DNA from: Bacilli bacterium
Lineage (GTDB): Bacteria > Bacillota_I > Bacilli_A > RF39 > UBA660
DNA length: 64,000 nucleotides
Direction of reading: 5' to 3'
NCBI GenBank assembly: GCA_900753325.1
Contig: CAADYO010000001.1
Span: forward strand, 1-64,000
Numbering within the stretch: position 1 is the first letter of the stretch; every line of letters starts with the position of its first letter. Shown one piece after another: positions 54,504 through 63,002 of the stretch. The position numbers were made by a program, and so were the translations under genes. Below the pieces are notes generated by a model. That model was given only the letters and a program-made list of their open reading frames with translations. It was not told the DNA's origin and searched no databases.

Positions 54504-54788
54504 TTCTATTTGTTTTTTTTCTAAATATCCTATATGTTTATTAGCAAGTTTTCCATCTTTAAATACTAGTAAGGTTGGAATAGACATTATGGTATATTCT
54601 CTACTAATATTTGGAAATTTATCAACATCTACTTTTACTACATGCACATCTTCATGCTCTTTAGCAAATGTTTCGATTACTGGTTCTAATAATCTACAAG
54701 GTCCACACCAGGTAGCATAAAAATCTACTAAGACTTTTTCTTTTTTAATTTCTTCATTAAAATCTTTTTCATTTTCCAAATAAGTCAT
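54489..54788 (-). CDS. trxA: Thioredoxin
   Basis: 99 residues, full-length thioredoxin fold. Active site ATWCGPCR (~25-32), cis-Pro in SIPTLLVF (~70-77). A cytosolic disulfide reductant working with thioredoxin reductase. It follows the CvpA-family gene by 13 bases with AGGAGGAATC before the ATG; co-transcription is likely. Confidence 0.96.
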   Translation of the reverse strand: MTYLENEKDFNEEIKKEKVLVDFYATWCGPCRLLEPVIETFAKEHEDVHVVKVDVDKFPNISREYTIMSIPTLLVFKDGKLANKHIGYLEKKQIEDLIK

Positions 54789-54801
54789 TATGATTCCTCC
54801 T

Positions 54802-55518
54802 CTATTTATACTTATTTATAACTTTATCTAAACCAGATATACTATCTAGTTTATCTAAAACCATTAGTTGCTCAACAGTATGAGCACTTGTTATGTCATA
54901 TTTTATCATGGTATCTATTATTTCTAAGTTGGCCTCATTGGTACTTACTTTCTTATTTACAACTTTATCGGCTACAACATAAATATCTTCTATAGAGTTG
55001 GTTATATTACTACTAGAATTTGAAATAATCGGTGTTTTATAAATAATAGTATTTACTAAGGAACTATTACTAAATAAATCAAAATTTTTAAATGGTAGAA
55101 CTAATAGTAGTAAAATTATAAAGGCAAATAAGTAACCTTCTATTAAACCAATTACGAATCCTCCTATAGCTGATGGTAATTTTAAAATAATGGTGGCATT
55201 GACTATTTTCTGAATAAATTTTGATATACCTGTTAATAAACCATAAATGGATAATAATACAGCTATTATAATTATAAAAGCTAGTAATTGGTATATTAAT
55301 ATATTTATAGATACTAATCCTTCTAAATTACCTGAAAATTTAAAGAATGGTAAGTATTTACATAATAAATTACCAAATGGTTCTTTAAAATAGAAAGCTA
55401 TTATAAATACTAATATTATACCTATTAATGAAACGGCACTTTTTATTAGACCTTGTTTAGCACCAACGACTGCAAACATAATAATAAATAATATAATACC
55501 TATATCAAATATGTTCAT
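54802..55518 (-). CDS. CvpA family membrane protein
   Basis: 238 residues. Four TM helices in the N-terminal ~155 residues with VGAKQGLIKSAVSLIGIILV (~19-38), the typical CvpA start; a C-terminal helical tail (~165-238). CvpA was first linked to colicin V production, and homologues are tied to envelope stress and biofilm. Upstream of trxA in the same unit. Confidence 0.88.
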   Translation of the reverse strand: MNIFDIGIILFIIMFAVVGAKQGLIKSAVSLIGIILVFIIAFYFKEPFGNLLCKYLPFFKFSGNLEGLVSINILIYQLLAFIIIIAVLLSIYGLLTGISKFIQKIVNATIILKLPSAIGGFVIGLIEGYLFAFIILLLLVLPFKNFDLFSNSSLVNTIIYKTPIISNSSSNITNSIEDIYVVADKVVNKKVSTNEANLEIIDTMIKYDITSAHTVEQLMVLDKLDSISGLDKVINKYK

Positions 55519-55566
55519 TTTATCACACTCCTATTTTTAATTATAAACTATTTTTAATAATTATGC

Positions 55567-55572
55567 TATAAT
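55567..55572 (+). promoter_or_regulatory. Extended -10 of the RNase HIII gene
   Basis: TATAAT preceded by TGC, 20 bases before the RNase HIII start codon; the ribosome binding site GAGGTGG lies between. No clear -35, which is acceptable with an extended -10. Confidence 0.5.
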
Positions 55573-55592
55573 ATTTGAAAGAGGTGGAATAA

Positions 55593-56504
55593 ATGAATGT
55601 AGTTATTAAAGTTAATGATGAGATTAAGCAAAAGATGATTGAATATTATAAAGATAAAATGAGAGATAAAGTTATTCCATATGTGGTTTTTCAGGCTGAA
55701 GAAGAAGATACAGTTATTACGATGTATGAATCAGGTAAAGTAATGTTTCAGGGAAAAAGTGCTGATGTTGATGCAGCTATGTGGGGTGTAGCTTTAGAAA
55801 ATACTAAGGAAAAACAAGAAGAGGCAAAAAAGGCAGATGTGAAATATTATAATACTAATGCTGTTGGATCGGATGAGGTTGGAACAGGAGACTATTTCGG
55901 GCCTATTGTTGTTACCGCTACTTATGTAAAGAAAGAAGATATACCATTTTTAGAAAAATTAGGTGTTGGTGATTCTAAAAAGATTGATGATTCTAAAATT
56001 TTAAAAATAGCTCCAGAAATTGCTAAAAGAGTTAAGTATCGTAGTATTATTCTTAGTAATAAAGAATATAATGAAAAGTATACTAAAAATATTAATATGA
56101 ATAAAATTAAAGCTATTATGCATAATAAAGTTTTGTATCAATTAATGACAGAAGAAAAACCTAATGTTGATTATATTATTGTAGATGAATTTGCGAGAGA
56201 AGCTAGATATTATGATTATTTAGATGACGTTAAAGACGTTCAAAGAGGTATTACTTTTATTACTAAGGCTGAGGATAAAAATCTAGCTGTTGCATCTGGT
56301 TCAATAATTAGTCGTTATATTTTCTTAAAAGAATTTGATAAACTTTGTGATAGTATTCATATTCCATTACCAAAAGGAGCTGGCAAAGATGTTGACTCTA
56401 TTGGCGAAGAAGTAGTTGAAAGGTATGGTAAAGATAAGTTAAAAGAAATTGCTAAATTGAATTTTAAAAATACAGATAGAATACTCCATACTATGATTAT
56501 GTAA
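55593..56504 (+). CDS. rnhC: Ribonuclease HIII
   Basis: 303 residues. N-terminal TBP-like substrate-binding domain (~1-90) and a catalytic RNase H domain beginning VGSDEVGTGDYFGPIVV (~92-108) with DSKKIDDSK (~129-137) and VDEFAREARYY (~200-210) supplying the four acidic residues. Removes RNA from RNA/DNA hybrids. Typical of Bacillota with RNase HIII in place of HI. The gene converges with the histidine-kinase genes across a shared terminator. Confidence 0.94.
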   Translation: MNVVIKVNDEIKQKMIEYYKDKMRDKVIPYVVFQAEEEDTVITMYESGKVMFQGKSADVDAAMWGVALENTKEKQEEAKKADVKYYNTNAVGSDEVGTGDYFGPIVVTATYVKKEDIPFLEKLGVGDSKKIDDSKILKIAPEIAKRVKYRSIILSNKEYNEKYTKNINMNKIKAIMHNKVLYQLMTEEKPNVDYIIVDEFAREARYYDYLDDVKDVQRGITFITKAEDKNLAVASGSIISRYIFLKEFDKLCDSIHIPLPKGAGKDVDSIGEEVVERYGKDKLKEIAKLNFKNTDRILHTMIM

Positions 56505-56527
56505 TTATAATTTTATAAAGCGAGAAT

Positions 56528-56558
56528 AAAAGACCATTGATAATATCAACGGTCTTTA
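56528..56558. terminator. Bidirectional terminator between rnhC and the kinase pair
   Basis: AAAGACCATTGAT / ATCAACGGTCTTT with one mismatch and A/T runs on both sides, between convergent stops. Confidence 0.8.
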
Positions 56559-56565
56559 ACTTTTT

Positions 56566-58419
56566 CTAGATATCTTTTTTATCTGAAAAGTATTTTTTTA
56601 TGAGGCTACTTAATTCATATGGTTTAATAGGTTTTGAAAGATACTCATCAAATCCTTCATTTAAGTACATTTCACGCATACCAGAAATGGCATTAGCTGT
56701 TAGAACAACTACTGGTGGTATAACATATCCATCTAGTTTTTTTAATTTATGAAGAGTCTCTATTCCATCCATTTCACGCATCATATGATCCATAAAAATC
56801 ATATCATATTTGTTTTCGGCTTTAATACTATGGATACAATCTCTTCCTGATGTTAGTGTTTTAATATTAAACTTGTATGGTTCTAGTATTCGTTTAGTAA
56901 CTTTTACACTCAATTCATCATCATCTACTATTAAAATAGTATATTGAGAGCAATCTATATAATCAATATCTTTTTTTGATTTAATCGCATCTGTAATATT
57001 ACCTATTGGCATACTATTAATAATTTTTTGTTTCACTACTATTTGAAAAATACTACCTGCTCCATATTCACTTTCCATTGATACTTTTCCGGACATCATA
57101 TCAGCGTATTTTTTAACAATAGTTAAACCAAAGTTAGAGCTATCAACATTTTTAGAACTAGTATTATTTTTACTAAATATGCTATTTATTTTGGCTTGCT
57201 CTTCTTCTTTAATACCGCAACCAGTATCTGATACTTTCATTGTGAGTAGGCAGTCTTCATTAGTTATTTCTGAGGTTATAGTTAACTTTATTTTACCAAC
57301 TTCAGTATACTCTATCGCGTTTGTTAAAAAGTTTAATAATATTTGATATAGTTTATTATGGTCTCCATAAAGTCTTGTAGGGATTTTTTCATCAACATTT
57401 AAAATAAATTCTACCGGTTTTTCACCTATTTTGGTATTAACTATATTGACTAAGTCTTTTATTATATTCACTAGAGAATATTCTTTTTCTTCTAATATTT
57501 CATTGTTTGACTCTAAGGCTGAAATATCTAGAATATTATCAATTATATTTAAAAGATTGCCTCCATCTATAGATATTTCTTTTATGTAATCTCTAGTCTC
57601 TATCTCACTGTATGATTTTTCTTTTAATATTAATTTACTACACTTTATAATTGTATTCATAGGGTGAACTATTTCGTTTGACATATTTGATAGAAAATCC
57701 GTTTTTGTTTTATTTGATTTATCAATTTCTTCTTTTATACCTTCTAATTCTTGAACATTTCTTATATCTGGATTTTCAATATTGAAATACAAAAAGAACA
57801 TTTGAAGAGATGTACCAACTGCTTCAAAGGCTATTTCTTTGAATAATAATTGCAAAAGAACAATAACTATTATTAGAATTGCTTGAGTATATATAGCTTG
57901 TTTTTTTCTGGAACTAACTCCTTTTCCATGAATAATAGTATAGCCTATGATAAGTATAACCATAATTGAGGCATAGCCAATTATGTAGTAAGCTGCTGGT
58001 CCTGGTATGTAGGAAACAATATCTAGGCTGTCAAATGGTACAAAGAAATAAATTATTGTTGCAACTACAGTAAATGCTGTTACTAATTTTGTTCTAGTAT
58101 TATAAAATATATATTCTTTTAAGCTATTTACAGATATATCACTTACAAATGTAATATTATATAAATATAAGAAGTAGTAGCAAAAAATACCAGTTAACCA
58201 ATGAATTCTAATTGCTAATTCTTTTAGAGAATAATCTTTTAAATAATATATTACTGTAGATGATACTACTTCTGTAAGCAATAAAAACATCATAGTAATT
58301 AACATATATTTATATAATTTTGTTTCCATAGTTTTATTATTATTTTGAGAAAAATATACAATTAGAAGTAAAAGCATGAAGAATATACTACCGATGGTTA
58401 AAGTTAATCCTGATATCAT
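56566..58419 (-). CDS. Hybrid histidine kinase lacking the phospho-acceptor His
   Basis: 617 residues: about seven TM helices (1-215), HisKA, HATPase_c, and a C-terminal receiver (~493-615). The H-box reads MSNEIVHPMN, with Asn248 where the phosphorylated His belongs. The ATP site is intact: N-box LLNFLTNAIEYT (Asn363, Asn367), G1 SDTGCGI (398-403) and NFGLTIVK. The receiver is canonical: Asp499/Asp500, Asp544 in MDHMM, Thr574, Lys596. It overlaps the upstream kinase gene by 4 bases. Its catalytic domain could phosphorylate the partner's His. No output domain in either protein. Confidence 0.85.
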   Translation of the reverse strand: MISGLTLTIGSIFFMLLLLIVYFSQNNNKTMETKLYKYMLITMMFLLLTEVVSSTVIYYLKDYSLKELAIRIHWLTGIFCYYFLYLYNITFVSDISVNSLKEYIFYNTRTKLVTAFTVVATIIYFFVPFDSLDIVSYIPGPAAYYIIGYASIMVILIIGYTIIHGKGVSSRKKQAIYTQAILIIVIVLLQLLFKEIAFEAVGTSLQMFFLYFNIENPDIRNVQELEGIKEEIDKSNKTKTDFLSNMSNEIVHPMNTIIKCSKLILKEKSYSEIETRDYIKEISIDGGNLLNIIDNILDISALESNNEILEEKEYSLVNIIKDLVNIVNTKIGEKPVEFILNVDEKIPTRLYGDHNKLYQILLNFLTNAIEYTEVGKIKLTITSEITNEDCLLTMKVSDTGCGIKEEEQAKINSIFSKNNTSSKNVDSSNFGLTIVKKYADMMSGKVSMESEYGAGSIFQIVVKQKIINSMPIGNITDAIKSKKDIDYIDCSQYTILIVDDDELSVKVTKRILEPYKFNIKTLTSGRDCIHSIKAENKYDMIFMDHMMREMDGIETLHKLKKLDGYVIPPVVVLTANAISGMREMYLNEGFDEYLSKPIKPYELSSLIKKYFSDKKDI

Positions 58420-60242
58420 ATTCTCACATCCTTTTCTTCATTTATATATTTAGATATTATTCTGTTTATTTCATCCTTGCTTACAGGTTTATATATAATA
58501 TCATTTATGTATGGCTTGCTTTTTTCTACTCTATTTTCATTCATCTCTACAATGACAGAATTCATATTAATACCTTTGAGACTTGTTTCTAGTGTCTCAT
58601 CTATATAACTACTATCAATTAAGATTAAATCATATTTTTCAAATGATACTTTACTCATATATTCTTCTTTGGTAGAGGCACTTGAAATATTATAATGATA
58701 TTCTTCTAGTAGTTTACTAATAATTATATAATTAACTTTGTTACTATCAACTATTAATACTTTTTTAGTAACAGCAGGCTTTTCTGATGGTATAGCAGTG
58801 GTCTCAGTTGAACTATTACTAATACTTTGAATAAAGTAAATACTACACTCACAGTGATTGTTATTCATTTTAAAGCCTATTCTACCATTTAATAGATTAA
58901 TGTATCGTTTGGCAATTATTAGTTTTAGATCATCATTATTAATAGAGCTATCTTTCTTTTCACCAAATTTTACGAAATCATTAAATTCAATATCAAGTTT
59001 TTCAGCTGGTATATAGCAATTGTTACTACTTATGTTAAATAATAATTGATAATTCTTTTTTTCCATTTTTTTATAATCTACTGCTGTTGTTATCTTACCG
59101 TCCGGAGTAGACTTTAGAAGATAGTTTATTATATTGCTGAAAATCTTATGCATTTTTTTATCGTCACCAATAAATTCTGGAGGGATATTTTCGTTAATGG
59201 ATGTTTTATATTCAATATTTTCATTTCCTTTGGCAATAGTTTCTTCCTCTAGATTTGACATTAATGTATTGATATTATACTTTTCATTTTCTATTTTTTC
59301 TTTATTTGTTTCTAAGGCTGAAATATCAAGGATGGAATCAATTAATTCTGCTAGAATGCTACTAGCTTCATAGATATTTTCGGTATCTCTTTTAGCAACT
59401 TCTTCTGTTAATGGATTTTCGTTTAATAATACTTCACTAAATCCTAGAATGGTACTCATTGGAGTTCTAATTTCGTGAGACATGTTTATTAAGAATTCGG
59501 TTTTAGCTTTGTCAGCTATAGTTACTTTTTCTTTTGAGACTTGTAATTCTTGAATAAGTTTGCTATCCTGACTTTCTATTGTAAAGTAAAGCGTGGCAAT
59601 AATGAAAGCAAACATAAAGGTAATTGTATTATAGTCATAACCTAGTACTATTTGAGGAAAAATAATTAAAATGAATAAAGCAATGGTAAAATAAATAGGT
59701 TTTTTTTGGTTGCTAGGTATAGTTTTTCCTTTAAAAGCCATTACTATACAGATAATTATTAGAAGAATCGCACCATCAATATAAGCAATATTAGCACCTG
59801 GTCCAGCAAAGTTATAAAATCCTGATTTAGAGCTTGAATAATCAAATGGTAGGGTTGTAGAAATGGAAATTATAATAACAGCTAACACTAGAAGTATTAT
59901 AAATGTGATTAAGTTATGTCTTCTTTCTTTCTCTTTATCATCATATTTTTCAAGAAGAGTTATTAAATAATATATAAGTAAATTAATCCAAATTAGGTCA
60001 CCAATTGTATAAATACGACAAGTTAGTTCTGTTAATTTTGGGTTTGTATCTATGACGGAAAGTCCATAGATATAGCCCATTTCACAAAATGTTAATGTAA
60101 TTCCTAAGCCGAGTAAGGCTGCAAATACTTTGGTCTGAATATCTCCTGTCTTTTTTTTATTTAGATACATGAGTAATATAAGAATTAAATATCCTAAGGC
60201 ACATATAGCAAACCCCATACTTCCGAACATTTTAAATTTCAC
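58416..60242 (-). CDS. Hybrid histidine kinase with intact His but degenerate ATP-binding domain
   Basis: 608 residues, same seven-TM/HisKA/HATPase/receiver plan. The H-box MSHEIRTPMSTIL holds an intact His256. The ATP site is ruined: N-box Asn replaced (NIINYLLKST, Tyr374 at the key Asn), and the G1 DTGxG replaced by SNNCY (Ser406, Asn408, Tyr410). The receiver keeps Asp543 and Lys585 but has Ser500 in place of an acidic residue and Glu in place of the Thr/Ser. The start is a GTG with GGAAG 7 nt upstream. Upstream gene of the pair, co-translated with the next by an ATGA overlap. Confidence 0.85.
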   Translation of the reverse strand: MKFKMFGSMGFAICALGYLILILLMYLNKKKTGDIQTKVFAALLGLGITLTFCEMGYIYGLSVIDTNPKLTELTCRIYTIGDLIWINLLIYYLITLLEKYDDKEKERRHNLITFIILLVLAVIIISISTTLPFDYSSSKSGFYNFAGPGANIAYIDGAILLIIICIVMAFKGKTIPSNQKKPIYFTIALFILIIFPQIVLGYDYNTITFMFAFIIATLYFTIESQDSKLIQELQVSKEKVTIADKAKTEFLINMSHEIRTPMSTILGFSEVLLNENPLTEEVAKRDTENIYEASSILAELIDSILDISALETNKEKIENEKYNINTLMSNLEEETIAKGNENIEYKTSINENIPPEFIGDDKKMHKIFSNIINYLLKSTPDGKITTAVDYKKMEKKNYQLLFNISSNNCYIPAEKLDIEFNDFVKFGEKKDSSINNDDLKLIIAKRYINLLNGRIGFKMNNNHCECSIYFIQSISNSSTETTAIPSEKPAVTKKVLIVDSNKVNYIIISKLLEEYHYNISSASTKEEYMSKVSFEKYDLILIDSSYIDETLETSLKGINMNSVIVEMNENRVEKSKPYINDIIYKPVSKDEINRIISKYINEEKDVRI

Positions 60243-60279
60243 ATTAACACTTCCTTTTGTATTCTACTATTCTTTTATA

Positions 60280-60308
60280 ATTTTACTATACATTATGAAA
60301 AAACTCAA
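60280..60308 (-). promoter_or_regulatory. Promoter of the histidine-kinase pair
   Basis: TTGAGT (complement of 60303-60308), 17-bp spacer, TAAAAT (complement of 60280-60285), ending about 38 bases before the GTG start. Confidence 0.65.
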
Positions 60309-60347
60309 ATACTTTTATGTAAAACAACTTAAGTTTCATTTTTACAG

Positions 60348-60379
60348 AAAAAGATTGCTCATGATTTTAGCAACCTTTT
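60348..60379 (-). terminator. Terminator after folA
   Basis: AAAAGGTTGCT pairs with AGCAATCTTTT on the minus strand (one wobble), followed by T residues, between the DHFR stop and the kinase promoter. Confidence 0.7.
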
Positions 60380-60393
60380 ATTTTCTTATTTTT

Positions 60394-60879
60394 CTACTTT
60401 TTTCTTGTATATATTGTATGTTTATAATCTATATTATTATAGCTATGGGTACAAAGTACTTCCTTTTGCCAGTCCTCTTTATTAATTTTTGGAAAATAAG
60501 CATCGGCAGGTGCTTCTTCTTCTATTTCTGTTATAATGAGTTTGGTGGCATATGGTAAAAATTCTTGATATATTTTAGCACCACCAATTACCATTACTTC
60601 TTCATCAATACCTTTCAAGTATTCGATTAAATCGTCAGTATTATTAAAAACTTGTAACCATTCAGATTCTTCTAGATTATTATGAGTTAGAACTAAATGC
60701 TTTCTTCCTGGTAATAGTTTTTTTAGTGACTCTAGAGTTTTTCGCCCAAGAATTACTTTTTTACCAATTGTTTGTTCTTTAAAGAACTTTAAATCTTCTG
60801 GTAGATGCCATAATAATTTATTATCATTTCCTAATTCGTTATTTTTGCCAACTGCGGCAATCATAGTTATCTTTGCCAT
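60394..60879 (-). CDS. folA: Dihydrofolate reductase
   Basis: 161 residues. MIAAVGKNNELGNDNKLLWHLPEDLKFFKEQT is the standard N-terminus with the catalytic acid at PEDLKFF, followed by VILGRKTLESL and MVIGGAKIYQEFL (~96-108). Regenerates tetrahydrofolate after thymidylate synthesis. It starts one base after the thyA stop, so the two are coupled: thyA-folA is the classic unit. A terminator follows. Confidence 0.95.
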   Translation of the reverse strand: MAKITMIAAVGKNNELGNDNKLLWHLPEDLKFFKEQTIGKKVILGRKTLESLKKLLPGRKHLVLTHNNLEESEWLQVFNNTDDLIEYLKGIDEEVMVIGGAKIYQEFLPYATKLIITEIEEEAPADAYFPKINKEDWQKEVLCTHSYNNIDYKHTIYTRKK

Positions 60880-60880
60880 T

Positions 60881-61732
60881 TTAAATACCTATATCAAACT
60901 TCATTTGAGGATTTTTTTCTTTTATTTCACTTCTTGGATATCCTACTATTTTTATATCATCAACTGTGAAGTCGTAGAAGTTTGTTTTTTCAGGATTTAA
61001 CCAGATTTTTGGCTCGCAATCGACTGGTTCTCTTTTTATTAACTCTTTGGCTTGATCAATATGGCGATCATAAATTTGAATGTTGTTATAAAACCAAGTA
61101 AATCTTCCTGGCGTTAAGCCAAGATGTCTTGCTACTAGATGTAGAAAAACTAAGTATTGTACTTGATTAATGCAACCAGCTGTTGCAAAGTCACTTGAGC
61201 GTTGTGTTAGGCACATATCTAAATAATCTATGCCATCTTTTCCGTGGCGAACATTCCATTCAGTCATAAAGGCACATGGTTTTAAGCCATGCGGTTCTTT
61301 AAAATCATCTTCTTGCCATAAATTTATTATATGACGTCTACCATCTGGATTTTCTTTTAATCCTTTTAGTAGATTTTTCATTAATTGATGCCTTCTTACA
61401 GTTTCTCCATAGACTGCTCCGATAGTACGATTACCAATGTCCCATTCATCCCACCAGGTGACACCATATTTATCTCTTAAAACGTTTAAATCATTAGATT
61501 CATCTTGATAAATCCATAATAATTCACCAATGCTAGATTTTACAGCAATTGGACGCAAAGTTATTAGTGGACTCTCTCCTTTAGTTAAATCATAAGTACA
61601 CATGCCATGGTTAACACTTAGTGTATGTGCTGGCGTTCCATCAGCGTAGTGTGGTCTTGGGTCTTTATCTAAACAGCCTTCATCTAAGATTCTTTGTAAT
61701 ATTTCTTTTGTATATTTATCTCCTTTTGTCAT
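60881..61732 (-). CDS. thyA: Thymidylate synthase
   Basis: 283 residues from the ATG at 61732, preceded by AAAGGAGGATAAT; an upstream extension to 61855 would include sequence lying before this site. Folate-binding and nucleotide motifs RRHIINLWQEDD (~156-167), catalytic Cys in GLKPCAFMTEW (~173-183), DMCLTQRSSDFATAGCINQVQY (~198-219) and YNNIQIYDRHIDQ (~241-253). Converts dUMP to dTMP. Coupled to folA. Confidence 0.96.
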   Translation of the reverse strand: MTKGDKYTKEILQRILDEGCLDKDPRPHYADGTPAHTLSVNHGMCTYDLTKGESPLITLRPIAVKSSIGELLWIYQDESNDLNVLRDKYGVTWWDEWDIGNRTIGAVYGETVRRHQLMKNLLKGLKENPDGRRHIINLWQEDDFKEPHGLKPCAFMTEWNVRHGKDGIDYLDMCLTQRSSDFATAGCINQVQYLVFLHLVARHLGLTPGRFTWFYNNIQIYDRHIDQAKELIKREPVDCEPKIWLNPEKTNFYDFTVDDIKIVGYPRSEIKEKNPQMKFDIGI

Positions 61733-61818
61733 ATTATCCTCCTTTAGACTAAATAATTGTAACATATTATCTTTAAAATACTGTGTTGCTTTTGCAACTA
61801 ATAAAAAATATAAATAAA

Positions 61819-61837
61819 AAAGTGATTTAAAATCACT
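61819..61837 (-). terminator. Terminator of dnaJ
   Basis: AGTGATTT-AAATCACT stem with T run on the minus strand at the dnaJ stop codon. Confidence 0.65.
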
Positions 61838-62987
61838 CTTCATTGTTTGAAACAAACTTATTAAAATTAGCTATTTCTCTTGTTGTTAGTTCAGTATCAG
61901 ATAATCTGGTTATCAAGTCTTTTTGTTCTCTTGTTAACTTTTTAGGTGTATATACTTTAAATATTACATACATGTCTCCTTTATGGCGACGATATTCATT
62001 ATTTACACCTTTACCTCTAATTTTTTGTTTTTCTCCAGAATCCGTTCCAGCTGGTACTGTTAGCTTGACATTTCCATATAATGTTGGAATTTCTTTTTTG
62101 CAGCCAAGAATTGCTTCTGTTATAGTTAATGGAACCTCTAGATAAATATCATCATTATCTCTAACGTAATAGTCATGTTCAGCAACAATATATTCTATAT
62201 ATAAATCGCCATTTTCTCCACCGTTTGAGCCTGGATTACCTTTTCCAGATAAGCGTTGACGATCTCCTGTTGCAACACCGGCTGGAATATTAATGGTAAT
62301 TCTCTTATTCTTTTTAATTTTTCCTTTTCCGTTACATTCACTACACTTTCTTTTGTAGATTTTTCCTAGGCCGTGACAGTCTGGGCAAGGGGTTTTTGAT
62401 AGAAAAGAACCTAATATTGTTTGTCTTTGACTAGTAATAGTTCCAGTTCCGTGACAAGTTTCACAGTCTTTTGGATCAAAGCCACCTTTACCGTGACATT
62501 CTTCACATTCTTCTACAACATCTAGATTAAATTTCTTTTCAGTGCCAAAGACAGCCTCATCAAAATCTAGATTCATACGCATTAAAACGTCGCTTCCACG
62601 GACAGCCCTGGAACGTGATGATGTTTGTCCACCAAAGTTTGAAAATCCACTAAAACCAGATGTATTAGTTCCACCAAAAAATGAATCAAAAATATCACCA
62701 AAGTCAAAGCTAGATGCATCAAATCCGCCAAAACCAGATCCACCGCCTGCATAAGAATTATTTACTCCTGCATGTCCATACTGGTCATACATCTTACGTT
62801 TTGAATCATCTGATAATACTTCGTATGCCTCTTGAGCTTCCTTAAATTTATCGGCTGCTGTTGGATCATCTTTATTTAAATCTGGATGATATTGCTTTGC
62901 TTTTTTACGAAAGGCACTTTTTATTTCATCGGTGCTTGCATTTTTATCTACGCCTAACACCTCATAATAATCTCTTTTATCAGCCAT
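61833..62987 (-). CDS. dnaJ: Chaperone DnaJ
   Basis: 384 residues. J domain (1-~72) with HPD in YHPDLN, Gly/Phe-rich region (~75-120), zinc finger domain of four CxxCxGxG repeats ([32 protein letters not shown]; ~155-210), and C-terminal substrate-binding domain. Partner of DnaK. No DnaK or GrpE in view. It is 15 bases downstream of pepF with AGAGGTGTAAAACA before the ATG. Confidence 0.97.
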   Translation of the reverse strand: MADKRDYYEVLGVDKNASTDEIKSAFRKKAKQYHPDLNKDDPTAADKFKEAQEAYEVLSDDSKRKMYDQYGHAGVNNSYAGGGSGFGGFDASSFDFGDIFDSFFGGTNTSGFSGFSNFGGQTSSRSRAVRGSDVLMRMNLDFDEAVFGTEKKFNLDVVEECEECHGKGGFDPKDCETCHGTGTITSQRQTILGSFLSKTPCPDCHGLGKIYKRKCSECNGKGKIKKNKRITINIPAGVATGDRQRLSGKGNPGSNGGENGDLYIEYIVAEHDYYVRDNDDIYLEVPLTITEAILGCKKEIPTLYGNVKLTVPAGTDSGEKQKIRGKGVNNEYRRHKGDMYVIFKVYTPKKLTREQKDLITRLSDTELTTREIANFNKFVSNNEE

Positions 62988-63002
62988 TGTTTTACACCTC
63001 TT

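Noticed and set aside
61733..61855. N-terminal extension of thymidylate synthase
   Set aside because: The longer frame contains the AAAGGAGG site of the ATG at 61732 and has no ribosome binding site of its own; the standard ThyA start aligns with 61732.
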